A stretch of DNA of 15,212 bases from Candidatus Aerophobota bacterium (GCA_021160405.1 JAGHCO010000135.1:1-15212); one strand, 5' to 3'. Shown: positions 5,623 through 13,085, counted from the first letter of the stretch. The notes: generated by a model from the letters alone, not told the origin. Program-made: numbers and translations.

Positions 5623-8600
5623 ATGAAAGCAAAACTTCTAAAATTATTTGGTCTGGTTTCAGGGGGTATCCCCCTGATGGTACCGGGGGTTTCAGGGGGT
5701 ATCCCCCTGATGGTACTGTTTTTATTTCTCTTTACTTTTCTGCCAGCTTACTCTCAAGGGAGCCTTTGGGAAACAGCTCAGAGAGAGCTTTACCCCTTTA
5801 GGAAAGATACCCTGTTTTCTAATGAAGTTTACTTTGATCCATATATTTATCAACTGTCTTCCGGAGAGGGAGATGATAACTTCCTACCTCTTTCTTTTAA
5901 ATCAGGTATAATTGATACCAACCTTCCCGGGAAATCTCATCTTACAGTCAGGGGAAGAAAAGTTATAGGGATAAAGTACACCCACTTTCACTACATTAAT
6001 CCTAAGACTGAGGAACAGAAAAAGAAGACAACATCTACCACTGATATAGAACAGAAACTTCAGGTGAAGGTAAAAGGGAAAATTGGAACTAAAATATCTG
6101 TAAATGTGGATTACGATGATACCCTTCCCCGCACCGAACAACAGAAGATTCATTTAACCTATAAGGGGAAAGAAAATGAGATTGTTCAAGAAGTAAACCT
6201 TGGAGATATGACCTTGTCTCTTCCTAAGACCGAGTTTGTTTCCTACTCAAAGAGTGTCTTTGGTGCCAGAATTAGAGCTAAATGGAAAAATTTTTACCTG
6301 ATGGGAATAGGTAGTGTAACTAAGGGTATCTCTGAAACTAAAACCTTCACTGGAAAAACTACTTTTGAAAAAAGGGATATTCCTGATACCAGTTATCTTA
6401 AACAAAAGTATTTTAAGCTTTACTTTGACCAGCTCTATCCCCCAGATGAATTTGGTAACCCCTCTTTCTCTTATACCTCTGGAAGTGCTGAAATTTGGAT
6501 AGATGATGAGGATGGGACAAACAATGTCTCAGGAGTCACAGTACAGATGACTGTAGAGCCTACATCTGGAGATAGTGCCTACACAGGATATTTTGACCTT
6601 CAGTACCTTGGCCAGGATTACTCTGTTGACTATGAGAGAGGAGTGATAAATTTTTATAAAAACATAGGCGATCAGTTTGTTATTGCTGTTAGATACAGGG
6701 ATGAAGATGGTAGTTATCATCCAGCTACAGGTTATCGTATGATTAAAAAAGGTCCTGATCCCCTTTACCATAAATATGAAATTGAGAATCGCTACTATTT
6801 AGGTTCTCAAAGAATAAATCAAAATGATTTTGTATTTAAAATTATTGATTTATCGGGAAAAGTTGTTTACGACTGGGCAAGCCGAGATACTGAGCCGTCC
6901 TCTTACGAGGTTAATATAGACTTTGATTTTGGTATAGCCAAGATTACCAACCCTGCCTCTTCAGGAACTTATTATAGACCTTTTCCTGATGCTTATCCTC
7001 CTAATTGTTATCATCGCTATACTTTGCATACCGAGTTCTCTCATGCAATTGAGGCTTACTTCCTTCGTCCGGATATTATTCCCGGAAGCGAGAAAGTTTA
7101 CCTTAATGGAGAGCTATTGGTTCGTGATGAGGATTATGTAATTGATTATCCTTCAGGCTATCTTAGTTTTGTTAATCCCGGTAGAATAACCTCTACTACT
7201 AAGATAAGGGTAGATTACGAATACTCCCCTTTTTTTGGGGGACAGGCTACTATTTTAGGGGCAAGATTGCAGTTTATCCCTGATAAAAAATTTCTTGGAT
7301 TATCTAACTTTTCCCTTGGTTCTACATTTCTATCTCAATCTGCTACTAAAGCTAATAAGGTGCCAAAGGTTGGTTCTACTCCTACATCTCAAGATGTAAT
7401 GGAGGTAGATACTCACTTTAGTCTTCACCCCAACTTGGGTGGTAAGTTTCCTGTAGATATTTCTTTTTCTGGAGAGTTAGCTAAGTCCACCTATAATCCT
7501 AACACATTTGGAAAGGCAATGCTGGAGGATTTCTCATCAACTAAAGTTGAGGATGATTTACCTATGAATAAAGATAGCTGGCATCTCTCAAGTATCCCAC
7601 CTGGGCAAGACCCTTCAAAAAGGAACAAGATTCAAATCTCTGATGAAAAGATAAAAGGAGAAAAGGTTAATCCAATATGGAGCAAGGATGATATAACAGT
7701 TCTTAACTTAAAGTATGATTTTACATCTGCAAGCTGGGATTCAGTAGTTTATTCTCTTTCCCCTGTAGGTAAAGATTACACTAAAATGAAATACCTTGAG
7801 GTTTGGGTAAATAAAATACCAACAGAAGCCACTGTTCATTTTGATTTAGGATTAGTAAGTGAAGATACTGATGATGATGGGCTTGATACAGAAGATAAAA
7901 ATGGAGATGGTATTCTAAACCCAGGGGAAGATACAGGAATCTTGATAGGAGATAGATTAATTGGAAAAGGTAATGGAAAACTTGATACAGAGGACCTTGA
8001 TGGTGATGGAAATCTGGATAAAGAAGAGAATTTCTCTACCTATATCCTTTTAGATAAATATAAACAATTAGTTTTTAATGGATGGTATAAATACACTATA
8101 CTTTTAAGCGATGCAGATAACTGGGATTCAGTAAAATCCTTAGTTAAGAATGTTCGGATATGGATCACCGGCTCTGGAAATGATACAGTAAAATTTGCTA
8201 AGATTAGTATCTCAGGAGATCGCTGGGAAAAGTATAATGTAGATGTTAAAGGGGTAAATAACTACGATGATATTGATTTTCCTGATCCTCTTAAAGAAAG
8301 CTCTGAGTTTCGCAAATATTATAAGGATATGTATGGAACTTATCAAACCTCGGAGGGAAAGTATAGAAAAGAATCAGCCATTGCCATCTCAGGGAAAACT
8401 GGCTATATTCAGGAAACTTTTATCTCCCCTAAGGATTTTTCTAACTATCGTCAAATTAACCTATGGCTGTATCAAGAAAATACAACAGGTGGGGAATTTT
8501 ATCTTCGCTTTGGCCCTGATGTTGAGGATAATTACTATGAGTATAGCTATCCTTTATCCTCTCCATCAGTTTGGGTGAATATCCAGATTCCATTTTCTCA

Positions 8601-10551
8601 GCTTAATCCCAAAGGAAATCCATCTTTTAGCAAGATAAATCAGGTAAGATTGGGAATAAGTGGGATAGCTTCTATCCATATATATGTAGATGATATATAC
8701 TTAAGCAATGTTTGCAAAGAAGAGGGACAGGCCGAGCGTTATTCCCTCAAGGCTAATCTTTCAAAGTATCTGTCCCTTATGGGTGAACATAAAAAAGTTG
8801 ATTCATCCTTTAGTATAATTGGTTCATCTCCTACCAATCAACAGCTTAAGATAAACCGCTGGGGAGCAAAGCTTTCCCTCATATCTTTTATGCCTATCTC
8901 TTATGAGAATCTGGAAAAGTCTACACGGAATATAGCTGTTGAAAAGACTGCTTTAAAAGAGGTAGAGAAAAGCAGGAGATTAGAAAAATCTGAAGTTTAC
9001 AAAACTGAGTTTAATCTTATTCCTTTTCTTCCCATCTCTTATCAGTTATCAAAAAAATCTATCCATTCTATAAGCGAGGAAACTACTCATCAGGAAGATA
9101 AAAAGTTAGAAGAATCTAAATCTTATAGGGTTGGATTTCGTCTTCCTCCCTGGCCAAAGTTAATCTATGAAGGGTCTAATTCTCTTACTCACTACCCTAT
9201 TAGGGAAAACCCAGAAAAAATCACTAAAGATTCACATAAGCTTTCCCTTGATTACAGAGTTCCTGTCAAATTTTTTCTTTTACCTACAAATATCTCCTCC
9301 TCCTATCAGTTAGATACAACTAAAACTGAAATTGAATCCAAGCCATCAACTAAAGATATAACTAAGAAGGGAAGTATTACTCTTCCCTTCCGTCCAGCTA
9401 AAAACTTTAGCTTTGAGATGGGTTTTTCTCAAAGTGATACTACTCAAATTACAAGTGATACTGCTCAAGCTGAGGGTAGAGAAAGACCAAAATCCAGAGG
9501 GAAATCTCTTAATATAAGCTCCAGACTCAGTCTTTTTCGTCTCTCTCCGAGGATGGATTATAAGGGAGGCTGCACCGAGGATAATTTTTCTTCCACTCCT
9601 CCTTTTAAAAGGAAAGTATCTGCTAATTCTAAGATTTCTTATTCTCTTCCCTTTCGCTGGAGGACTTTCTTTAAAGGACCTAAAATTTTTGAGAGCTTAT
9701 CTTACTATACCAGCTACACTTTGGAGAAACAACTGATTTATGAGAATACCACCACTTCTCTTGGTTTTTTTAACCAGGTGGGATTAAAGGATATACATCC
9801 CAAAGATGGATATGAGAAGTTAAATCTTGAAAAGAAGAGTCTTTCTCTGCGTCAAACCTGGCACCCTTTTAATTTTTTGGTAACTTCCCTTGAATACGGA
9901 AAAGTAGAGGATAATGAAGTTAAGGAAGGAGCTCCTCTTTTTACAACAGTAAAAAGCTGGCCAGTGGGTAGCCTTAACCTTGATCTTAACTCTACCCCAT
10001 TAATTGATAGAGTTTCTGGTTTTCTTTTTACTTCCTCCCGTCTTTTGCTAAAGTATGCTAAAAAGGAAACAGTTAAGAGGAATATCTCTACTACTGTTAA
10101 TCATCAACCCTCTGTTACCTGGAAGGTAACATTTAAAAGATTAAAAAATCTTTCCTCTACTTTTACTTATAAATCTACAAAAAATGAAGAGAAACCTTAC
10201 GGGCAAGAGGGAAAAACTTTGAGTTTTTCCTCCACCTATGGATTAAAGTTTGATTATTACACTTATCTACCCTGGGGAGCAAAAATCCCCTTTATCAGGA
10301 GAATAATAAATTTTAAAAATGAGATTCACCTTTCTACATCTCTGTCCCGAGAATTAAAGCAAAAAGAAGTTGCTCTGCAAAAATCCGAGGATAACGAAAC
10401 CTGGAAGCTTAGCACCCATGTTGCCTACAAGATGATGGAAAATGTTAATATGAAACTGGGTTTAGAGGGAACTTACTTCAAAGATAAAGTGAAGGTAGGG
10501 GAGGATTACTACAGTTTGGGAGGCTCTGCCTATGTAGAGATAACATTTTAA
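5623..10551 (+). CDS. SprA-like giant outer-membrane beta-barrel protein
   Basis: This 1642-residue exported protein resembles SprA, the gliding-motility/type IX secretion outer-membrane protein. A basic, hydrophobic N-terminus (1-44, likely cut after AYS) is a signal peptide. Residues about 140-260 match the SprA N-terminal region: KVKGKIGTKISVNVDYD, then EIVQEVNLGDM and SKSVFGARIRAKW. YYLGSQRIN (391-399) and VYLNGELLVRDEDYVIDYPS (492-511) are also SprA-like. Residues 747-803 hold acidic loops DTDDDG, DKNGDG and DLDGDG, the calcium-loop pattern. A related strand pattern recurs near 1084, 1130 and 1172 (FMPISY, FLPISY, PWPKLIY), suggesting barrel hairpins, and the chain ends in phenylalanine, typical of outer-membrane barrels. 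It is shorter than the roughly 2400-residue Flavobacterium SprA. No secretion partner genes are present here, so transport, adhesion or another envelope role remains open. The ATG has only a weak ribosome site. Confidence 0.8.
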   Translation: MKAKLLKLFGLVSGGIPLMVPGVSGGIPLMVLFLFLFTFLPAYSQGSLWETAQRELYPFRKDTLFSNEVYFDPYIYQLSSGEGDDNFLPLSFKSGIIDTNLPGKSHLTVRGRKVIGIKYTHFHYINPKTEEQKKKTTSTTDIEQKLQVKVKGKIGTKISVNVDYDDTLPRTEQQKIHLTYKGKENEIVQEVNLGDMTLSLPKTEFVSYSKSVFGARIRAKWKNFYLMGIGSVTKGISETKTFTGKTTFEKRDIPDTSYLKQKYFKLYFDQLYPPDEFGNPSFSYTSGSAEIWIDDEDGTNNVSGVTVQMTVEPTSGDSAYTGYFDLQYLGQDYSVDYERGVINFYKNIGDQFVIAVRYRDEDGSYHPATGYRMIKKGPDPLYHKYEIENRYYLGSQRINQNDFVFKIIDLSGKVVYDWASRDTEPSSYEVNIDFDFGIAKITNPASSGTYYRPFPDAYPPNCYHRYTLHTEFSHAIEAYFLRPDIIPGSEKVYLNGELLVRDEDYVIDYPSGYLSFVNPGRITSTTKIRVDYEYSPFFGGQATILGARLQFIPDKKFLGLSNFSLGSTFLSQSATKANKVPKVGSTPTSQDVMEVDTHFSLHPNLGGKFPVDISFSGELAKSTYNPNTFGKAMLEDFSSTKVEDDLPMNKDSWHLSSIPPGQDPSKRNKIQISDEKIKGEKVNPIWSKDDITVLNLKYDFTSASWDSVVYSLSPVGKDYTKMKYLEVWVNKIPTEATVHFDLGLVSEDTDDDGLDTEDKNGDGILNPGEDTGILIGDRLIGKGNGKLDTEDLDGDGNLDKEENFSTYILLDKYKQLVFNGWYKYTILLSDADNWDSVKSLVKNVRIWITGSGNDTVKFAKISISGDRWEKYNVDVKGVNNYDDIDFPDPLKESSEFRKYYKDMYGTYQTSEGKYRKESAIAISGKTGYIQETFISPKDFSNYRQINLWLYQENTTGGEFYLRFGPDVEDNYYEYSYPLSSPSVWVNIQIPFSQLNPKGNPSFSKINQVRLGISGIASIHIYVDDIYLSNVCKEEGQAERYSLKANLSKYLSLMGEHKKVDSSFSIIGSSPTNQQLKINRWGAKLSLISFMPISYENLEKSTRNIAVEKTALKEVEKSRRLEKSEVYKTEFNLIPFLPISYQLSKKSIHSISEETTHQEDKKLEESKSYRVGFRLPPWPKLIYEGSNSLTHYPIRENPEKITKDSHKLSLDYRVPVKFFLLPTNISSSYQLDTTKTEIESKPSTKDITKKGSITLPFRPAKNFSFEMGFSQSDTTQITSDTAQAEGRERPKSRGKSLNISSRLSLFRLSPRMDYKGGCTEDNFSSTPPFKRKVSANSKISYSLPFRWRTFFKGPKIFESLSYYTSYTLEKQLIYENTTTSLGFFNQVGLKDIHPKDGYEKLNLEKKSLSLRQTWHPFNFLVTSLEYGKVEDNEVKEGAPLFTTVKSWPVGSLNLDLNSTPLIDRVSGFLFTSSRLLLKYAKKETVKRNISTTVNHQPSVTWKVTFKRLKNLSSTFTYKSTKNEEKPYGQEGKTLSFSSTYGLKFDYYTYLPWGAKIPFIRRIINFKNEIHLSTSLSRELKQKEVALQKSEDNETWKLSTHVAYKMMENVNMKLGLEGTYFKDKVKVGEDYYSLGGSAYVEITF
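5655..5716 (+). repeat. 33-bp in-frame tandem duplication with a GC-rich hairpin inside the signal-peptide region
   Basis: Bases 5655-5683 recur identically at 5688-5716, a period of 33 bases, which adds 11 residues (VSGGIPLMVPG then VSGGIPLMVLF) in frame. Each unit contains the palindrome TCAGGGGGTATCCCCCTGA (5659-5677 and 5692-5710), an 8-bp stem with a TAT loop. Its G/C content stands out sharply from the surrounding AT-rich sequence, and its form resembles the intergenic hairpins of this window, so it looks like an inserted palindromic element that was then duplicated. Confidence 0.85.
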
Positions 10552-10600
10552 AGAAGTAGTAAATCCTCAGTAAACCACATCTCATTGCGAGGAAAAAGGG

Positions 10601-10623
10601 AAAAAGGGGACAGTCCCCTTTTT
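10601..10623. repeat. Perfect palindrome GGGGACAGTCCCC with A5/T5 flanks, copy 2
   Basis: Identical over 23 bases to the element at 4045-4067. It lies 50 bases after the stop of the SprA-like gene, and the stem followed by T5 could also end its transcript. Nearby, 10582-10592 carries a fragment of the TCATTGCGAG repeat. Confidence 0.85.
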
Positions 10624-10629
10624 GATTTA

Positions 10630-10658
10630 GTCCAGGTCGTAAGGATTGCCAAATGCGA
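10630..10658 (+). repeat. Decayed copy of the CAGGTC...CAAATGCGA module
   Basis: By eye 22 of 29 bases match 15157-15185 (GTGCAGGTCTTTAGACCTG followed by TCAAATGCGA). The right arm of the hairpin has diverged, but the CAAATGCGA tail is intact. It is followed, as at the other sites, by the TGTCATTGCGAG module. Confidence 0.6.
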
Positions 10659-10684
10659 AGTGTAAAATGGAAATACAGATTTAT

Positions 10685-10765
10685 CTGTCATTGCGAGCGA
10701 TAGCGAGGTGGCAATCTCGGTTCTCCCTCTAAAAAATTGCAAATTTTCCAACATTTGCTATAATT
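10685..10765 (+). repeat. Dispersed 81-bp repeat ending in a promoter, copy A
   Basis: It begins CTGTCATTGCGAGCGATAGC, continues to GGCAATCTCG and ends at a TATAAT box. Compared with 12391-12468 it shows three substitutions and one 3-base indel. ATTGC and GCAAT arms make the first part an imperfect palindrome. The core TGTCATTGCGAG recurs at 15186-15197. Confidence 0.9.
10737..10764 (+). promoter_or_regulatory. Promoter carried by repeat copy A, upstream of the Wzy/WaaL-type gene
   Basis: TTGCAA (10737-10742), 16 bases, then TATAAT (10759-10764), with the extended -10 TG at 10756-10757. Transcription would start near 10771 and run into the gene at 10855. Confidence 0.65.
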
Positions 10766-10773
10766 ATAAACAC

Positions 10774-10798
10774 AAAAAAGGGGACAGGCTACTTTTTT
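10774..10798. repeat. A6-GGGGACAGGCTAC-T6 element, asymmetric relative of the palindrome
   Basis: The left half (A-run plus GGGGACAG) equals the left half of the palindromes at 4045 and 10601, whereas the right half is GGCTAC followed by six T. It sits in the predicted leader of the Wzy/WaaL-type gene. The symmetric and asymmetric forms together suggest related ends of one mobile or REP-like family. Confidence 0.65.
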
Positions 10799-10854
10799 GA
10801 TTGAATACCATTGCAGATACAGATATACTAAGTATTTTTAATTCTAAGACTATT

Positions 10855-12282
10855 ATGAGTAAGAAAAACAGCAAGAAGAAAAAAATATCTCAAAAAGATG
10901 GTCAAATAAAGGGTCAAAAAAAATCTTATGGGATAAAAGTATCCTCTGTCCAAAGAACCCCCTCTAAACCCCTTAAAAATGAGTTTGAATCTATTCCCAT
11001 TATTAACAGAGTGATGGAGATAGGTATAATCATTGTAGCCTTTGTAACCCCTCTTTTGTTTTCCATTTGGTCAAAGAACAACTTTCTTTTGCCCAAACGC
11101 ACCTTTGCTCAATCTGTTCTCATTATCCTTTTAGGTATATACTTAATAAAAGCGGAGGAGGATGGAAGGTTCCTAATAGTTAAATCTGATATATGGCTTC
11201 CCTTAGCCGCTTTTACTGGGATAGCTCTTATCTCTCTTGTCCATTCAATTTCATTTTACCTTAGTCTTATTGATCTTGCCCAGTATTTAAGCTACTTTTT
11301 CATTCTCTTTTTAACTGTTAATTTTATAAGAACTAACCGTCAGAAAAATAGAGTTTTCTGGGTTTTAGTAGCTGTTTGTTTTATCTCCTCTACCTACGCT
11401 GTATTTCAATTTTACAATATAGAATTTAAATTCTGGGCCCGTCAAGGAGGGAGAGGAAATATTTTTTCTACCTTTGGCAATCCTAACCGTTACTCAGGTT
11501 TTGTGGGGGCAGTTATCCCGGCAATGGTAGGTTATTTTTTAGTGGTCAAGGGGATAAGAAAATACATATTAGCTATAACTATTCCTCTTTCCTACACAGG
11601 GGTAATGATGACTTTTACTCGGGGAGCCTTAATGGGATTGGGGATAGCCTCTCTGGTGATGTTAATCCTCCTTATAGGGTATCTTGGATACAAGGTCTTA
11701 TTTCGCTATAGATTAAGAATAGTTTACCTTTTAATAGTAATAGCTGTCATTACTCTTACCTTTTCCACTGAAAACCCTATAAATTGGTCTCGATTTACTG
11801 TTGGAGAAAGATTTGCCTCGGCAGTTAAAGGTGAGACTTCCTTTGTTCAAAGACTAATGATTTGGAAAATATCTTTAATGATGGTTAAAGATCACCCTTT
11901 CATAGGTGAGGGAGTGGGAACTTTTAAGTACCATTATTTAAATTATCAAGGTAAATACTTTGAAAACCCTGCCCATAAAAATGATATTCATCTTGCGGTA
12001 TGGGCAAGGGAATCTCACAATGAGTATGTTGAGATTGCAGCAGAAATGGGTATCATAGGGCTTTTTATCTGGCTCTGGCTTATATTTACTTTTTTTAGAG
12101 GAAGGATAAATTCTCTAAAGAAAAAGAGAGAGGAAAAGAAGGAATCTCAATTTATTCCTCAACTGGGCTTAACTATGGGGGTATTGGTAATTTTAGTTCA
12201 CTGTGTAGTTAGTTTCCCCTTACATATTGCTCCCAATGGGCTTTTGTTATTTCTTTTAATGGGCCTTGCTATTGTAGCCTAA
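10855..12282 (+). CDS. O-antigen ligase/polymerase family membrane protein (Wzy/WaaL type)
   Basis: A 475-residue polytopic inner-membrane protein. A strongly basic cytoplasmic tail (1-50) precedes about ten or more hydrophobic segments. FGNPNRYSGF (208-217) and TFTRGALMG (253-261) are typical of this family. The large periplasmic loop of the Wzy_C type follows: RLMIWKISLMMVKDHPFIGE (333-352), GVGTFKYHY and then ESHNEYVEIAAEMGIIGL (386-403), with the characteristic histidine. Such proteins join or polymerise lipid-linked glycans at the periplasmic face. The frame opens at TTG 10801, but that start lies just after a repeat and has no ribosome site; ATG 10855 is preferred, though its own site is weak. 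The protein ends at GLAIVA, close to where family members often continue into TPR repeats; a TPR protein lies at 13172, beyond an inserted toxin-antitoxin pair. Ligase and polymerase cannot be separated from sequence. Confidence 0.85.
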   Translation: MSKKNSKKKKISQKDGQIKGQKKSYGIKVSSVQRTPSKPLKNEFESIPIINRVMEIGIIIVAFVTPLLFSIWSKNNFLLPKRTFAQSVLIILLGIYLIKAEEDGRFLIVKSDIWLPLAAFTGIALISLVHSISFYLSLIDLAQYLSYFFILFLTVNFIRTNRQKNRVFWVLVAVCFISSTYAVFQFYNIEFKFWARQGGRGNIFSTFGNPNRYSGFVGAVIPAMVGYFLVVKGIRKYILAITIPLSYTGVMMTFTRGALMGLGIASLVMLILLIGYLGYKVLFRYRLRIVYLLIVIAVITLTFSTENPINWSRFTVGERFASAVKGETSFVQRLMIWKISLMMVKDHPFIGEGVGTFKYHYLNYQGKYFENPAHKNDIHLAVWARESHNEYVEIAAEMGIIGLFIWLWLIFTFFRGRINSLKKKREEKKESQFIPQLGLTMGVLVILVHCVVSFPLHIAPNGLLLFLLMGLAIVA

Positions 12283-12284
12283 AG

Positions 12285-12322
12285 GAGGGTTATCCCTCGG
12301 GTAGGGGAGGATTTATCCTCCC
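12285..12322 (+). repeat. Two hairpins directly after the Wzy/WaaL-type gene
   Basis: GAGGG-TTAT-CCCTC (12285-12298) is followed by GTAG (12301-12304) and the perfect palindrome GGGAGGATTTATCCTCCC (12305-12322). No T-run follows, so they are not typical terminators. Both have the short T/A loop and fully complementary arms shared with the other hairpins here. Confidence 0.75.
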
Positions 12323-12329
12323 AATGCAA

Positions 12330-12382
12330 AAATGTAGTGCAGATTACAAGGTTTGCAATGTAGCTCAGGTCCTTAGACCTGA
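12330..12382 (+). repeat. Composite repeat: AAATGTAGTGCA module plus GTAG hairpin
   Basis: AAATGTAGTGCA (12330-12341) recurs at 14314-14325 and, with one change, at 15111-15122. GTAG (12360-12363) then precedes the hairpin TCAGGTC-CTTA-GACCTGA (12365-12382). The next module, TGTCATTGCGAG, begins at 12392, the same order as near 15107-15212. Confidence 0.75.
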
Positions 12383-12390
12383 TAAGTATC

Positions 12391-12468
12391 CTGTCATTGC
12401 GAGCGATAGCGTGGCAATCTCGATTCTCTCTCTAAAAAATTGCAAATTTTCCAATATTTGCTATAATT
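12391..12468 (+). repeat. Dispersed 78-bp repeat ending in a promoter, copy B
   Basis: Near-identical to 10685-10765 (three substitutions, one 3-base gap). Both copies are on the + strand and both lie upstream of a gene start. The bases around it (12283-12548) show no convincing gene. Confidence 0.9.
12440..12467 (+). promoter_or_regulatory. Promoter carried by repeat copy B
   Basis: TTGCAA (12440-12445), 16 bases, then TATAAT (12462-12467), with TG at 12459-12460. The conservation of both boxes between the two repeat copies supports function. It points at the DUF4258-DUF2283 pair. Confidence 0.6.
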
Positions 12469-12521
12469 AAAATAAATGCTTAAATTTCCAGTCTCTCAAG
12501 AAACTTGAAGGGAAAGAAATT

Positions 12522-12530
12522 TGTTATACT
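12522..12530 (+). promoter_or_regulatory. Extended -10 promoter candidate for the DUF4258 gene pair
   Basis: TGTTATACT carries a TATACT box (12525-12530) with an extended TG. A TTGAAG at 12505-12510 is only 14 bases away, too close for a normal -35. A start near 12537 would serve the small frame at 12549 and the gene at 12607. Confidence 0.4.
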
Positions 12531-12548
12531 CCCCATCTCAGATATAGG

Positions 12549-12653
12549 ATGAAGACTGAAAATATTCCTGAAAATATTCCTGAAAATTTTCCTAAAGAAA
12601 TTTATAATGAAGCAAAAGAAAAATATAATATTTCATCCTCATGCTTTGCGTAA
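12549..12653 (+). CDS. Possible 34-codon leader frame with a 4-residue repeat
   Basis: ATG 12549 opens a frame that reads MKTENIPENIPENFPKEIYN and then 14 more residues, ending at TAA 12651-12653 inside the next gene in another frame. It covers three 12-base tandem units (12557-12568, 12569-12580, 12581-12592) encoding ENIP, ENIP, ENFP. AGGATG has little ribosome site, and no family is recognised. It could be a translated leader coupled to the DUF4258 gene or a chance frame on a tandem repeat. Confidence 0.2.
   Translation: MKTENIPENIPENFPKEIYNEAKEKYNISSSCFA
12557..12592 (+). repeat. Three 12-bp tandem units
   Basis: TGAAAATATTCC occurs twice exactly and a third time as TGAAAATTTTCC, ending 14 bases before the DUF4258 start codon. 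Variation in copy number would change leader length by 12 bases. Confidence 0.85.
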
Positions 12654-12858
12654 AATGCGAGAGAGGGACTTGAGCACACAAAAAGTACGGGAAATATTAA
12701 AAGGGCCTCAATCTATAGTTCAGGGTAAATGGGGAAGAAAAATAGCACAAAAGATATACGGCGAGTATCTTATTAGAGTAGTATTTGAAGAACAAGAGAA
12801 TCATATTTTGGTGGTGACAGCGTATCCTGCAAAACCAGAGAAATATTTGGAGGAATAA
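12607..12858 (+). CDS. DUF4258-type protein, putative toxin of a toxin-antitoxin pair
   Basis: An 83-residue basic protein with the DUF4258 outline: an early HPHALRKMRERDLS (residues 10-23, the histidine and arginine positions being the family's usual conserved ones), KVREILKGP, a central basic strand region (GKWGRKIAQKIYGEYLIRVV, 41-60) and a final strand HILVVTAYPAKP. The domain resembles RelE/BrnT-like small folds and is often predicted to be a toxin, but its activity is not established from this sequence. The ribosome site is weak (AAAG). Its stop is 2 bases before the next gene, whose ribosome site lies inside this gene's end, so the two are translated together. The pair sits between repeat clusters and separates the Wzy/WaaL-type and TPR genes. 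Confidence 0.75.
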   Translation: MKQKKNIIFHPHALRKMRERDLSTQKVREILKGPQSIVQGKWGRKIAQKIYGEYLIRVVFEEQENHILVVTAYPAKPEKYLEE

Positions 12859-12860
12859 TT

Positions 12861-13085
12861 ATGAAGATTAGATATGTAAAAGACATTGATATATTGGATA
12901 TAGAATTACAAAAGGGTAAATTTGAATACAGTGAAGAACTGGCAGAAGGCATAGTACTTGATATTGGAAAGGAGGGAAAGATACTTAGCATTGAGGTAAT
13001 TGATGCATCTAAACGATTAAGAGAGAATACTGTGAAAAAAATAACTGATAAGTATTTTACTCCTCGACAGGCACTCTCGCATTAG
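12861..13085 (+). CDS. DUF2283 protein, putative antitoxin partner
   Basis: A 74-residue protein with the DUF2283 pattern: MKIRYVKDIDILDIELQKGK (1-20), then SEELAEGIVLDIGKEGKILSIEVIDAS (about 24-50), the Y-x-x-x-x-D-x-L/x-I..GI-x-x-D-x-x-x-x-G-x-I/V-x-x-x-E-I-x-D-A-S motif. A strong GGAGG (12849-12853) sits 7 bases before the ATG. DUF4258 followed by DUF2283 is a recurring gene order and suggests a toxin-antitoxin unit. The final residues (about PRQALSH) and the stop fall in sequence resembling the TCATTGCGAG..GCAATCT repeat, so the original C-terminus may have been replaced by repeat-derived codons. Confidence 0.75.
   Translation: MKIRYVKDIDILDIELQKGKFEYSEELAEGIVLDIGKEGKILSIEVIDASKRLRENTVKKITDKYFTPRQALSH

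Noticed and set aside
10548..10754. 68-codon frame on the - strand
   Set aside because: It consists largely of the palindrome and the TCATTGCGAG repeat in translation; no family features.
10801..10854. TTG start of the Wzy/WaaL-type gene at 10801
   Set aside because: It directly follows a dispersed repeat and has no ribosome site; the extra 18 residues are not family-like. ATG 10855 is preferred, though not proven.
12285..12322. Intrinsic terminator of the Wzy/WaaL-type gene
   Set aside because: Strong hairpins are present, but no T-run follows either stem, so they are better described as repeats.
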